Of a stretch of DNA of 64,000 nucleotides, positions 44,623 to 57,989 are shown piece after piece; positions within the stretch are counted from its first letter, which is position 1, and the number at the start of each line of letters is the position of its first letter. A program made the position numbers and the translations under genes. The notes below the pieces were generated by a model. That model did no database searches, was not told where the DNA came from, and saw only the letters and a list, made by a program, of their open reading frames with translations. Origin of the DNA: Hemibagrus wyckioides. Taxonomy: Eukaryota; Chordata; Actinopteri; Siluriformes; Bagridae. Where the stretch lies: contig NC_080734.1 in assembly GCF_019097595.1 (NCBI RefSeq), forward strand, positions 7,433,392 to 7,497,391. The letters run 5' to 3'.

Positions 44623-44664
44623 GAAGAAGGAGAAAAAGAAAGAAGAAGAAGAAGAAGAAAAACA
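44623..44664. repeat. (GAA)n purine tract
   Basis: GAAGAAGGAG then about eight AGA/GAA triplets. Confidence 0.9.
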
Positions 44665-44939
44665 GGAAGAAGCTTGAAGGACCAAGCAGTGTGAACCAAA
44701 ATGGAACAAATAACGAAAACACAGTCATCAACCTGCAAACAAACCACCAATGACCAAAAACCAGACGACATCACAATAACAACAATAACAACAAAACCCA
44801 CAAAGAAGCAAACATGTGCAAAGCGACTCCAGAAACAAATGCGCTTTATCACTGTACAGTGTTACGCTCTTTTAGCAAGACACTGTGATTTCCTTTCTGA
44901 TAGAAAAAAAAAAACCTGAGAGGGAAAAAAACAGCTAAC

Positions 44940-45425
44940 TTCTCTCCCTTTTCTCCTGACTGCATTAAGTAGTGCCCTCCGAATATACCCTCTTACAAAC
45001 GCCTCATAAAGATAACACGCACACCAATTATTCAAATCCTTTCAGATCTGGGCACTCAAAGCAATCGGTTAATGTCTTAAAAATCAATTTCATTCCCACG
45101 CGGGCCGGCAATTGAATGCCCTGAGAGCAGGCAATTATTAAACACACACACAGACTAAATCCATAATTAGCATGATGGTAATAAAGCCCGTGCACTCGGA
45201 GCGGGAACTGTTAAGCAGTCGACGTGTGGAGGAAGAGGAGGAAAAGCAGGCCAAGGGGCGGTGACACTCGAGAGGGACGACCCTGAGAATCTCATTATGC
45301 GTACGCCCAATGAGGCCTCCAGGATTTGCATACAGAACACAAACCAAATAACGTCATAAATCAGCATTCCATATTCAAATGGATTTGGGGTTGAAGTGGT
45401 GAAGGTGGAGATGGAGGTGGGGAAG
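44940..45425. promoter_or_regulatory. Candidate conserved non-coding block K
   Basis: Unique, GC-balanced sequence with TAATTA at 45164-45169 and several CAATTA sites (CACCAATTATTCAAATCC, GGCAATTGAATGCC, GGCAATTATTAAAC). A dense set of homeodomain-like cores is what makes it stand out. The 112- and 69-codon minus-strand frames have no recognisable domain. Confidence 0.4.
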
Positions 45426-45779
45426 GACCGCCTGGCATGTCCTTTAAATCCATATATCCTATATGGGGTGTGTGTTGAGCAGCGTAGCCCCTCGGACCAG
45501 ACCATTTATGTAGATACGGCTCATTGCATTGCCCAGGGACAAAGTCCCCGCCTCAATAGATCAACACTGCACAGACAGCACGCATCTTTGTCAACTCATT
45601 GCCAACTCTATCTTCTGTCACACTGGAAGGTCGGGTCTTATTGCATCAAAAGAGAAAAAAAAATCACTTCAAGTCTTATTTCATTGCAGTGCATAGAAAT
45701 TCACAAATATTCTAAATGGGATTCATCTCATAATGGAGGCTGTTTTATGCTTAACATAAGGCCATATTTATATTAAAGC
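45426..45779. other. Non-repetitive unassigned sequence
   Basis: A 126-codon plus-strand frame (45396-45776) spans it, but it has no recognisable domain or repeat and lacks intron-exon signals I can defend. Treated as non-coding. Confidence 0.35.
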
Positions 45780-46485
45780 CATATTCGAAGGGTGTCAAGG
45801 GTAGTGCACATCGTTCCATACATACAACACACAATAGGCAGCGACAGAAACACGTAAAGAAGCATGAAAAGACCGCAAAAGTTTGCATTTCCAATTTTCA
45901 AGATCAACCCTGATGGGGTTTGGGTTCACATGCCGCCAGCTTTTTCTTCACATCGTGTGACGAGTCTGCCGTTCCAGTTTTACATATGCGTCCGGAATTC
46001 TTACTTTTAGTTACATGCAAATAGCGATCCATCAATCAATTTGTTAGCCCCCAAACCTACCATCAGAAGGGCAGCGGCTGTGAAGTATGCAATTCCCCCC
46101 ATCAACATCCAACAAGACTCCACAGAATCTCAGAGCTCTCAGGCATAATTAATACAGAGCCTGCTTCTATTACTTGGTTTGTTTAACTCATCTCAGAACT
46201 GAGGGCGAGATGTCCTTATTTGAATCACTGCACAAAATTCACTTGTTCAACATCAGTGAACTTGGTCTCATCATAGCGGCGGGGCTGGGAGGCGGCAGGA
46301 TCCGTCTTTTTTATTATCAACCTTGTGCTGCCTGACAATGTCATTATTTCTGTCTGGACATATCGCCATGCAAATGCACTTACTAATAATGAAGGTTGGG
46401 GTTTTACAGCTTTACAGAGACACAAGATAAATATATTCATAAGATGGTGAATGCTAGGAAATATGACCAAACTGACATGTCATTT
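45780..46485. promoter_or_regulatory. Candidate conserved non-coding block L
   Basis: Two perfect octamers (ATGCAAAT, 46015-46022 and 46368-46375) and TAATTA at 46146-46151 in unique sequence. Nearby are ATCAATCAATTTGTTAG and a TATCAACCTTGTGC stretch. Best motif support among the candidate blocks. Confidence 0.4.
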
Positions 46486-47755
46486 GTTTTTGTTTTCTTG
46501 TTTGTTTTTTTTTGTTTCAGTTTTTGTTGTTTGCAGCGAGAATTCTGCCGATTGTTTTAAGGACAATTAGTTTACTCTTTTTAAAAGGAAATATTCTATA
46601 TGAACAGATTATCTGTTGAATATTCAGTAATTGTATCAAAATGGAAATTTGATAGCTCAGAGTTCAGAGGTCTTGACAGATTTTTTGATGATCAAAAAGG
46701 AAGCAGTTCGGTAAGCGGTTAATGCTAACTTTTTTAGCATTTTTATCATCGTAACTTTGCCTTTACCATGTCTAGAATAACAGACAATATTTCAATATTT
46801 AAGCTAACTAAATCTTTAGCCTCAGACAGTAGCTAGCTTATGTTTGCAATACTTATTTTCCAGTGTTTTAAGAATTTTAACCATCGGTCTTCTCAAATGT
46901 TTGTCTTAAAATATCTATGTAAACCAAGATGTCAAAAAATGAACAGATTTATTCCAATTGGTTAGTTTAAAGACATAAAAAACCATCATTGTTAGTTGAA
47001 AAAGGCGTAGATTTCTGCCTGAGTGAAAGTTTTCAAAAATGTGTTACAACTGTTGTAACTAAACAGACAAAACTTATATGGACCAAAAACAGATGCATGT
47101 TTAGGGCCAAATCAAGGCAGATCACCAAAATATAGACTAATAATGTCTTTTATGAACCAGACTGGACTATTAAAGGACATCCATGAAGCTCTCTGGGCAG
47201 TCAGATCTCACTGGAACCACATTAAACTACTATAGATGAGGTGTTTTTTTCACACACACATCCTTTAAGCTGAACGGATGAAGAACCCTGAAACTTTGTT
47301 TAAAACCATGAAAGTTTTGTGAGAAAAGTAACCGTTTCCACAGAACACTGAAAACAAAAGTTTTATTGTAGTATTGAGATTTTACAGGAGCTGCCCCAAT
47401 TATATCTCTGTAAACACAATCACGATTTCCAGAAAAAAAAGCCTTTTGGAGCTGTAAGACTCCAAAGTTTGCTCAAAACCTCAACTCACAGTTTCTTGGA
47501 GAGAACTAAATGGAAATGAGTGAAAGCAAACAAACCGTGATTAAAGTTCCCCATGGTGTAAAGTCAATTGTGGAATAATTCGCCAAAAAAACACCAGAAA
47601 GTTTTCAGGCTCTCGGTCTAATAACCAGAGACGGAAAGAGACTCAAACAAAAGATCAGTCAAATGTTCATTTGAATATTCAAATCCCTGTCTATTAAAAA
47701 GCCAGCTTGATCTTTTTCCCATCGTTAAAAACATCCCGTGTTTTTCTTTTTTTTT
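46486..47755. other. Unassigned sequence
   Basis: AT-rich, with T-runs at 46505-46513 and 47749-47756. No repeat family or gene recognised. Confidence 0.4.
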
Positions 47756-47757
47756 TC

Positions 47758-49560
47758 AGACTCTGAGAGGGCATCATCATTTGAATTTGGAAGAGGGATT
47801 TCGGGTACTCAAAGGTGGCAGCCGATGAACCTTTTGCGTGTTTGCTTATTTTATTGAAGATCCACTGGCTCACGCGAACGTCTCTGCGTTATTTCATGCG
47901 AATCATTTCAGCACTGCAACAAAGAACAGATGACGAGCAGCTAAGCACAAGGGCGATATCTGGCATCCTCTCAAATGCAAAGGACAGTTTTATGATTTTT
48001 CTCATTAAAGAATGGAGATGAAGAGAGATGAAGGATGCCAGCGAGATCAGATAGACGGCCCGCCGCTCGCACACTTTATTTAGGAGATTTTTTTGGGTGG
48101 GTGGTGGGTGTGGGGTGGTTCATCGGGGGCAATCGTCCAAACCGCCGTGCAAATTAACAAATGGTCCTTGGCTAAAACAATTAAGCTCGTTAAGTGGTGG
48201 GGTTGCTGACAAGAGCCAGCACATGTATGAAAATCAATCAGTGCCCAGAAGAGTGCATCGAAATGCTCTCAGAGTTTCAGCTTAACTGCACACAGAAGAT
48301 ATTCTGGTACCTAGCACCAATTTTAGCTCTTTATCTAGGCTTCCTAAAATTCTTCGCCTGACTCTCCACAACAACACGATTAGATCCTCCTTCAGCTTCA
48401 GCTAGTCTTCCCTTTATTGCACTGCAGCTTGTCCTCAACGGTAAGGAGGATGTATCATTTTACTGTAATGGATTCTTAATTATTTCTCCATTGCTATTTC
48501 TGCCTTTCAGTGGGGGCAGGAATTAAATCGCATGTATTATTAATCGGTGCATTATCTTCCTATACATCCATAAACAATCCCACAGGGGTGTAGTAATTAT
48601 TCTGCTTGTGAGAGCTCTTGTGTGTTCACCGCACCACACTCACACCCGCACTCTCGCTCACTGTGTGTTCAGTCCAGAGAGGGGACACCGGGCTAAACTC
48701 CTCATTCCAAAGCAATGATGATGGACGCACCTGGTCTAAGGAACAATTACACATAATTTGTTATCCTATTAGCATCTGTTAGCATATGGTTACAAATTAT
48801 TTTTGAGTTGTAACCATGTCACTGATAGTCCGTCACCTTCACTTTGTTGGTTTTACAGACATTAAAAAATCGTCTCCTGATAATGAACCGCACTTAACTT
48901 TCACCTCAGCTTTCTATTCCGGAGACGACACCGCGTTCAAGGCCTAGGCGTGCATAAACAAAATGATTTATCCGTATCCAAAAAAAAAAATCCACTATTT
49001 AATTATTCCAGGGGCCAGCAGATTCATCTTGCGCTGAGTTATGGAGTGCCGCCTTTATGATTGAAGTTGATGGAATGTGGGGCGAAGAGTGTCGCCATAA
49101 ATCCTCAATAACGCAAACGTTTGAGGAATCTCTCAAGATAAAAATGCAAATGTCATTAAGCGACGGTTACCTTGTGCTGATATAGCAGCTCATATTCAAA
49201 AAAAAAAAAAGCCGGCGTCGCCGCCAGAGCAGAGGAATAAATATAGCATCAGATGCTCAGTAACATCTGCTTTTACAGCTCGTGTAAGAGAGAGGCCTTT
49301 CGGAAATAAAAGCGTTGCCACATTTTTAATCTTACACCGCTGCTTCGTCTAATGAGGGGGCATAAACTTTTAGGCGGGGGTTAAGGATAAAGTGCAGGCT
49401 TGGAGATGCAAATGGGGGGTGGTTGAAAATGGCATCAGTACAATGTGCAGCCTTGTTAGCAGTCACAGCCCAACACTGAGGACAATCAAGACACCTCGTC
49501 ACTTCCCTTTTATCTCCCGTCACTCGCCAGATGAAAAATCACTATGAATTTGCAACATCC
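47758..49560. promoter_or_regulatory. Candidate conserved non-coding cluster M
   Basis: About 1.8 kb of nearly repeat-free sequence. It has octamers at 49144-49151 and 49406-49413, and AATTAATC/TTAATCGG-type sites near 48475-48545. A-runs at 48979-48988 and 49199-49210 are the only low-complexity parts. Several 60-68-codon frames occur on both strands, none with a domain. Probably several separate elements. Confidence 0.4.
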
Positions 49561-49667
49561 AGGCGCATTAACATAACAAAGCCCGCGAGGAGAGAGAAAG
49601 CGAGAGAAAAAAGCCTGTCTTCTCTCAAATCTCCCAAAAGTCCCACGGACATGCTCGAGACGAGGCG

Positions 49668-49766
49668 TTCTCTCTCTCTCTCTCTCTTTCTCTTTCCCCT
49701 CTTCCCTTTTTCGTTCTCTCTTTCTCTCAAATTCTCTCTTTCGCACAGACACACACACACACACAT
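49668..49766. repeat. (TC)n-rich tract and short (CA)n
   Basis: TC repeats with TTTC/CCCT breaks (49668-49740), then CA repeats (49747-49766). Arg-Glu-rich frames on the minus strand are artefacts. Confidence 0.95.
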
Positions 49767-50230
49767 ACAGTAAGAGCAGCTGTCTGCCAAACACCTCGCG
49801 ATCTCCCATCGCAACATCTCACCACTGCTACGCTGTCAGCACAATAGATTAGAAGCATTAAAGACAGTTTCTTCTTAAAGAAAAAGAAAGAATGGTAGGA
49901 TGGGGGGGGGAGGAGGAGGAAGGAGGGTTAAAAAAGAAAAATCCTTTCCATATCAAACCCCCCCCACCCCACCCCTCAACCTCAGCCTCCATCCCTCCCC
50001 CTCAATGATTCTCATCTCCTGGAAAGAAACAGGATGAGAAGACATTATGCATATGAAAACGTCCTGTGATTTATGTATGCACGCCATGCAGATTCCATTA
50101 CGGGACACCAGGCTTGAGTGAGATTTTTTTTATTTTTTTTTATTTTTTCAGGGTTTTTTTTCATTTTCTACTTCGGCCATGATGATCAGACATCTTTGCG
50201 CTACACTCACAGAAGCAGAACAGAGGAATA
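49767..50230. other. Homopolymer-rich unassigned sequence
   Basis: G9 at about 49901-49909, C8 near 49958, and T runs at 50125-50162. The rest is non-repetitive. Confidence 0.45.
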
Positions 50231-50234
50231 TATC

Positions 50235-50255
50235 CACACACACACACACACACAT
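50235..50255. repeat. (CA)n microsatellite
   Basis: Ten CA dinucleotides. 50256-51000 contains no recognised feature. Confidence 0.95.
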
Positions 50256-51002
50256 CAGAAATGATAGACTGCTCCCAACCTGATTATGATTGTGTTTACA
50301 GAGGTGATGCTAAAATCTCTCACTCTACCACGTAGCGACTTTTGGAAATGAAAGTTGATATTGTATTTTCAGTGTCTACAGAAAGCCTATGTAAGGAATA
50401 AACCCGGGATGCGGAGTACTGTTACAGGAAAGTCATTAAAGATGAGGGAAGCTCAGTGAGAAACTTGTCATGTTACCGAGGAACCAGAACACACAAACAC
50501 CTCTGTCCTGAAGACACTGTAGAAAACGTAGATTTACAGTTTTACCTCCAGCTGTTACGACTGGAGACTCCTTCCGTAAATGTAACATAAGCATCTCCTT
50601 ACAGAACATTCATCAGATAACTTCCTTTGTTCTATAACACGGTGCTTATTATACCTCTTAAATTATGTGAAGCATCTATCATACCAGCCCATGATTTATC
50701 TTTTACTACAGAAATAATAAACATTATTAATATAACAGTAATATAAACCTGTGATTTGAATTTTACACAGGAAAAAAAAAAATTACCGTAGCAAGTTAAA
50801 AGATCTTAGTAAAGAGCCTAGTTAAATCTGTCTACTGTTATTATAATAGTTAAACTTGAGATTTCTAGGCATATTTTACTACTTTAAGCTTGATATTTTC
50901 ATAATATTTTGAGCATTTATTTCTAGAAAGAAGTTAATCGAATGAGACAAGCTTAAAAATAGTAAAATATGTCTAAAGAATGGCCTAATAATCGTATATT
51001 TC

Positions 51003-52804
<1,802 letters not shown>

Positions 52805-52974
52805 TAACACATATCTAGAAACAGGCTTAATAGTCATAATAGTAATATGTCACTGTAATCTCATCATAGATAAGTAGGTAACTTTGACTAGATTCAGGAT
52901 GCTGAGATCACTTGCTAAGATTTTTTTGCACTGTATTCAGTCAAACCTGCTCACTCAGTCATTTGTGTCTTGTT

Positions 52975-53140
52975 CAAATTCAGTGTGGACATGGAGACTA
53001 TCCCGGGAATACGGGATATGATGCAGGAATACACCCTGGATTAGATTTCACTGGACTGAAGAACCAGGAGCAAACCAATGCTGACACAAGGAGGACATGC
53101 AAAGAACTTTCACACAGATACAGCAATGATACACACTACT
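52975..53140 (-). mobile_element. SINE family D, degenerate, antisense
   Basis: On the minus strand: GCATGTCCTCCTTGTGTCAG, GGTTTGCTCCTGGTTCTTC, CCAGGGTGTATTCCTGCATC and CCCGGGATAGTCTCCATG, in the order expected for this family. No tRNA head. Confidence 0.7.
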
Positions 53141-53519
53141 GCCCCAGTCAGAGCAACTGTTTTATATACATATACTCACACCCTGAAGATTCAGATCAAA
53201 CCCTCCTGGAATGTCTATTTTAAACCTTTTCTCATTGTATAACCTTTTCACTCACACAAACGTTTGAGTGTCAGCTGTTCATCTACAAACTGACTTAAAA
53301 GTGAAGAGAAATCCATTAAAACTACTGAGAGTTCGTTCTGACAGGAAAAGCAAATTTACACAATTTTTTACAGACATACCCCAAATGCAGTTGATGGACT
53401 TAGACATGTTTGGTGTCTTATGTTTGTATAATATTTGCATTGGAGCTATGAGGGGAATGTTTTTAGAAAAAGAAAGTCCTGACCCCAAAGCCTTTACTAT
53501 ACATATTTACTTAATCTTT

Positions 53520-53850
53520 ATATACAGCAGGGTCCAAAAGTCTGAGAGCTTTAAAGGACATGCTTAGCATTGTTTTTTTTTTACAATTTACCACAAAGAA
53601 TTTCATTACATATGATATGATCAGCAATAACTTGTGAGAATATTTATAGGTACATCCTCTGTTTGTTTTGATGGCAGTGTGAGTCTGAGCTGGCACACAC
53701 ACATGCACACACACACACACACACACACACGCCATAAGATTGTGTAAATTCTGATAAAGCATTTGTTAGATCAGATCAATCCGAGTGTCATCCAAACACT
53801 GAACGATGCTTCGATGGAAGGGATAAAGCTCAGAATTCTTCTTACAAAGA
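53520..53850. mobile_element. Probable decayed Tc1-like element (GGTCCAAAAGTCTGAG end)
   Basis: The left end ACAGCAGGGTCCAAAAGTC plus TGAGAG resembles the end at 59437 (ACAGTTATGGCCCAAAAGTC plus TGAGA). Further in, ATCAATCCGAGTGTCATCCA resembles ATCCATCCGAGCGTCGTCTG at 59.67 kb. No transposase frame remains. A CA microsatellite (53695-53731) interrupts it. Right limit unknown. Confidence 0.5.
53695..53731. repeat. (CA)n microsatellite
   Basis: CA dinucleotides with one ATGC break. Confidence 0.95.
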
Positions 53851-54104
53851 TGTGAATATGGTAAGTATTTGTTCTTATTACATTTTCTTACATTTAAATA
53901 GTTAGCACAGAAATTCTCATTTATAAATGAAAGTTTAAAGTGGAGCCACATTATCATCCACAGAGACTCCAGCTTATTCACAAGAATCGGAAAAAGAGTG
54001 TCACAGTAATAGTTTGCTGATGTTTCTGGTGAAGTTTTCTGTTTATTGGCTAATTTAAGGGATTCATGTAGCTTACTCTACATTATACGTTGAGAAACTT
54101 GCCA
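53851..54104. other. Unassigned sequence
   Basis: No feature recognised. Confidence 0.4.
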
Positions 54105-54380
54105 ATTAGGGAGAGCCTCGTAGTAGAGTAACTGCTCTTCCAAACTGAGGGGAACCAGTTGAGGTGGTTTGGGCATCGTACATCGATGCTCCCTGATCGG
54201 TTCCTGATAGAGTTCCTTTAGGGGCATCTCACTGAACAGAGATCTTGTGACATGCTGGAGAGATTAGAACTCAGAAATGGCTAAGGAAAATCTTAAATCT
54301 TAACTCTAGGAGGAGCTGGAATCTGCAACATCAGCAGGAAAAATGGAAGGATAACAAATGGATGGATGGATGGATGAATT
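54105..54380 (+). pseudogene. Non-LTR retrotransposon ORF2 C-terminal end and tail
   Basis: The plus strand encodes NQLRWFGHRTSMLPDRFL (54150-54203). This is a decayed form of the SQLRWLGHLxRMPPxRLP segment near the end of fish LINE ORF2. Later AGGAGGAGCTGGAATCTG recalls the PEELE segment. A (GGAT)n tail at 54355-54376 ends it. Frames are broken by stops. It is a 5'-truncated copy with no endonuclease or reverse transcriptase core. The clade (RTE- or CR1-like) is not resolvable from this piece. Confidence 0.7.
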
Positions 54381-55125
54381 TCTGTTTCAACAATAATTCC
54401 ACATTCAAAATTTGAGTGAAAAATACTCTCTATAAACAAAATCAATGGCCAAACAGGTTTAAATAGTATTAAGGTGCACATTAGAAATGCCACAGTTTGT
54501 TTCTTGTGTCTGTTTAGTGTATCAGGTTGGTATGGCCTTTTAAATTAAATATAAACATATCACTATGACGACGGAAAACATATCACTACGACGATGGAAA
54601 CCAAAAAGACACTGAAGGCAAGCAGAGGTAGAAATTCTAGGTGCGTGAATTCTAGGTTCAAACAATGCTCCATCAGTTTCTAACTGGTTATAACTGGGGA
54701 TTTAATGCAGTTTTTTGTACAAGTTTATGATATTTTCTAACAGATTTACTTTTCAAAACATAAACAAACTACTAGTCTCATTTTTACCACTGTCACCCTG
54801 ACCAGACATTTACTAAGGATGATGTAATTGATGTAATGCCACGCATTCACATTAATGAACACAGACTCTCTTTGTCCCGAGACTCTCATATCTGAGAGCT
54901 CACTGTGTGAAAGTAAAATCCACCCACCTTTTATTCATATGTGTTATATAAGTGCATATAATATGGATGAATATATTCGTATTGGGTTACATTCCTGGTG
55001 TACAGTGACTGTTCTGTTGATTGAACAATATCACAAGCTAGAATTATATTAAATTAGTGCTAGACTAAGCAATTGCCCCATAAACATACTGAATGCAATC
55101 TATGAGTGTGACCCATTTTATGCCG
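54381..55125. other. Unassigned sequence
   Basis: Contains a local duplication (ACATATCACTATGACGACGG / ACATATCACTACGACGATGG at 54556-54598). No gene recognised. Confidence 0.4.
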
Positions 55126-55129
55126 TCTC

Positions 55130-55530
55130 TTTCTGCTGCACTGAGGCTTTTCTACTTTGCCAAAAAAAAAAAAAAATCTGTAAGCTAAATCAGTCCCTGT
55201 GTACACTCCCCTCCATTGTCGGGAATTTGCATACAAGCTCTGCTGTATTGTTTGGTTTGTTAATCACGTGCATGGCCAAGATGACAGAAAAGTGGTTCAG
55301 GGGAGAGAAAACAGAACGGCCCTCGCACTCCTCCATCCTCCCCTCTCCTCCCCTCTCCTTTTCTTCAGCCTCCAGTGATTGAGGTCAGACAGCCGCTTCC
55401 TCTCTGGCCAGCTAATGTGATTGCATCGGAGCAATCCCCCTAAACTGCATCCAGCTCTGATCTGCATAGTAATTGGCTGTGCTCTCCTTGGATGTGACCT
55501 TGGTGAGGTGCTCAGTCACTTTATCCTACA
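55130..55530. promoter_or_regulatory. Candidate conserved non-coding block N
   Basis: Unique sequence with GCTAATGTGATTGCATC, CATAGTAATTGGCTG and GTTAATCACGTGCATGG (E-box CACGTG) stretches, plus a CCTCTCCTCCCCTCTCC run. Composition-based inference only. Confidence 0.3.
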
Positions 55531-56640
55531 AACCGCCAATCACTTCAAAGTGCTTTAGCTTTCTTTATTTTCTTCCTTCACTGCTGTATATAACATGGCG
55601 GACAGTGAGATATATCTCTGGAAGCTAAAGTTCACCAAAAAGTAGTTTGGGCACTTGAGGTACTTGTGGTACTTCATGCAGAGGAAGGTATATGTGACAG
55701 AGCCACCATGACACCCTGATCATTTCCCTGTTATGGTTTACTTTAAATCCCTGTTACCTCATCGTTCATTATTGGTTTTGTTCATATACTTTTGATAAAG
55801 TAAACTTGGCTTGTATTACGTTTCGTTTCCAGAGTTTTATGGAAGTCATGCTGCGTTATCAACACATTATTTAATAAATTTAAACATATAATCACTGATA
55901 CGATGAAGCATTCTGTAAGGAGATGTTTAGTTAACGTATATGGAAAGAGTCTCCTGTGTCAACCTGTTAGAACAATCAGTACATTTTTCATCACGGGAAA
56001 GTCTTCAGGACAGAGGACCTGGGACTTTCCAGTTTCTTGGTAACATGACAAATTGTGTGTGGTATTTTTTTCTTTCTTTTATTAAATTCAAGAGAGGAAA
56101 AAAAAAAGAGTGGCTGGTGAGTGAAGGACTTTTTATAGCTGTTAGTGATAACAGGAACTAACTTGTTTCGCAGACATTCCACAAGCTGCAAGTATAAAGG
56201 AAGATGTTCTTCTTTACTAGATTCAAAACTGCAATAATTGGTCATTTGCTATGGTATAAGATTTGGGATTTTGTGTTTGTGGAAACTTTGGGATAATAAA
56301 AGTCTTGCTCTTTGCCTAGCAATGTCATACCACCCAGGTGTTGATTACTTTCCAATAACAGCACACCACCAAGTGCTTTAATCCTTACCAGACTCCCCCA
56401 CACCTGTATATAACACACTTATATTATAATAGTACTTTATATTTACGTAACCAACTCCTTCACTGTATTTCACTACAGATCTGATACAAATCTATATATT
56501 TCTAGAGATTTAATAGAGAATAAATGAATAAAATGGAAAGCTAAGAGACATATTAAAAGCAAATATGCCAGATGTAGTGTAGCTAAATTTAAGTTATATA
56601 ATTTTAAGATACTGTATATGTGTGTCTGTGTGTGTGTGTA
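55531..56640. other. Unassigned sequence
   Basis: More than 1 kb without a recognised repeat family or gene. Ends in a short GT run (56622-56640). Confidence 0.4.
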
Positions 56641-56822
56641 CACTATATTGCCAAAAGTTTGGGGACGTCTGCCTTTACATGCACATGAACTTCAGTGACA
56701 TCCCAAGGCTTTCCACAAGGTTTAGGAGTGTGTTTATGGGAATTTTTGACCATTCCTCTAGAAGTAGTGCATTTGTGAGGTCAGGCACTGATGTTGGATG
56801 TGAAGGCCTGGCTCACAGACTC
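56641..56822 (-). mobile_element. Tc1-like 3' end fragment (38.2 kb family)
   Basis: Starts at a TA followed by CACTATATTGCCAAAAGTTT. It runs through GTCTGCCTTTACATGCACAT, TTTCCACAAGGTTTAGGAGT and GTGAGGTCAGGCACTGATGT to CTGGCTCACAGACTCC. The minus strand therefore encodes the end of the transposase C-terminus. Same family as 38161-38792, but a true 3' end. An internal deletion removes the stop region. Confidence 0.85.
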
Positions 56823-56889
56823 CAAGTATATATACTGTATACATAATAGTGGTTTTACATTCAAATCAGTTCCTTATCAGTTTATATTT

Positions 56890-57200
56890 CTGTCACGTTA
56901 GCACTCCATGGTCCCCAGTTCAATTCACTTGGGTTACTCTCTGGGTGGAGCTTTACAAGTTCTTTGTGTATTTTCAGGTTTCCTTCTGGTTCACTGGTTT
57001 TGTCACACTTCCCAAAAACGTGTCAGTAGGTGCATCGGATATGTTACATCCCCCTTAGTGTGTGTGTGTGTGTCTGTGTGTGTGTGTGTGTGTGTGTTGC
57101 CCTGCAATGAATGGGAATCTCATCCATGCTATATTCCCTATATCGATAGTCTCCGGATCCACCGCCACCCTGAAGCCGAATAAATAAATAAATAATATTT
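56890..57200 (+). mobile_element. SINE family D with embedded GT microsatellite
   Basis: Landmarks in order: TCACGTTAGCACTCCATGGT, B-box relic CAGTTCAATTC, GGGTTACTCTCTGGGTGGAG, TTTTCAGGTTTCCTTCTGG, CCCAAAAACGTGTCAGTAGG, a GT expansion (57057-57098), TTGCCCTGCAATGAATGGGA and CTCCGGATCCACCGCCACCC, then an AATA tail. The GT array has grown at the position of the family's GTGTGTGTG stretch. Confidence 0.85.
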
Positions 57201-57985
57201 CATTGAGACATACCTCATAGCTCTGTAAGTTATCTATAAATCTCTGAACCATTGAGAAACAGATAGTCAAAGTCCTAGCGAGCTCTACAGATCTCCGTAA
57301 AGGTGAACCGTGGCTTCATAAACGGACATCATTTTATACAGAACATCCTGTTTTACTTAGATTATAAGCTTTTTTTTTCATTTCTGCAAAATGTTTCCCA
57401 GTAACCTTCTCCCTGTCCTTCTAGCAATGCACGGATTTGTGTATGCTCTTTTAGAAGTTAAAAGTCGTATGTATTTTTTATGAATGTCTCCAGACTCCCC
57501 CCCCCCCACCTCTACCACCACCACCACCACCATTCCCACCCCCACGCCAAGCTGAAAACAAAGCCTCGCAACTTCATATGTCCCCAGATGTCAGTGACAA
57601 GGTACGCGCCGGCTTTTTCTGCTGATTTGATGTGCATTTCAAACAGCCAACTTCACAACTATGCTGCTGATTTGCAATGGAGATTCTGCTTTTTTTTTTT
57701 TTGTTTTTTTTTCCCCTTATACTTTGCTTTGGAGGCAAAACAGAATGTCAAGTGAGTGACAAGTTTGTTTTCGTGTAATGATTTCTACAAACTCTTGGTC
57801 TGTTGTGTTTTGTTCCTTTGCTGGTTTGACCTAGTTGCAGATGAACACACGCTCCGGTTCTCGCCGCTTGCTCTCTCCAGTGTCTCAGACGCTGCGTTCT
57901 TATTGTTAATCACAGTACACTAAAACAAACCGGCACTACGGCGGTGATTTGGTGTAACTAGATTCAAATATTCCTAATATATTGC
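57201..57985. other. Unassigned, with C/CCA tract and T-runs
   Basis: C9 followed by CCACCACCACC (57498-57545), and T12/T9 at 57690-57712. The rest is non-repetitive. Confidence 0.4.
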
Positions 57986-57989
57986 ACAT

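Noticed and set aside
45396..45776. 126-codon plus-strand frame, considered as an exon
   Set aside because: No domain or family resemblance. It ends in AT-rich sequence and lies beside enhancer-like motifs. Kept as non-coding.
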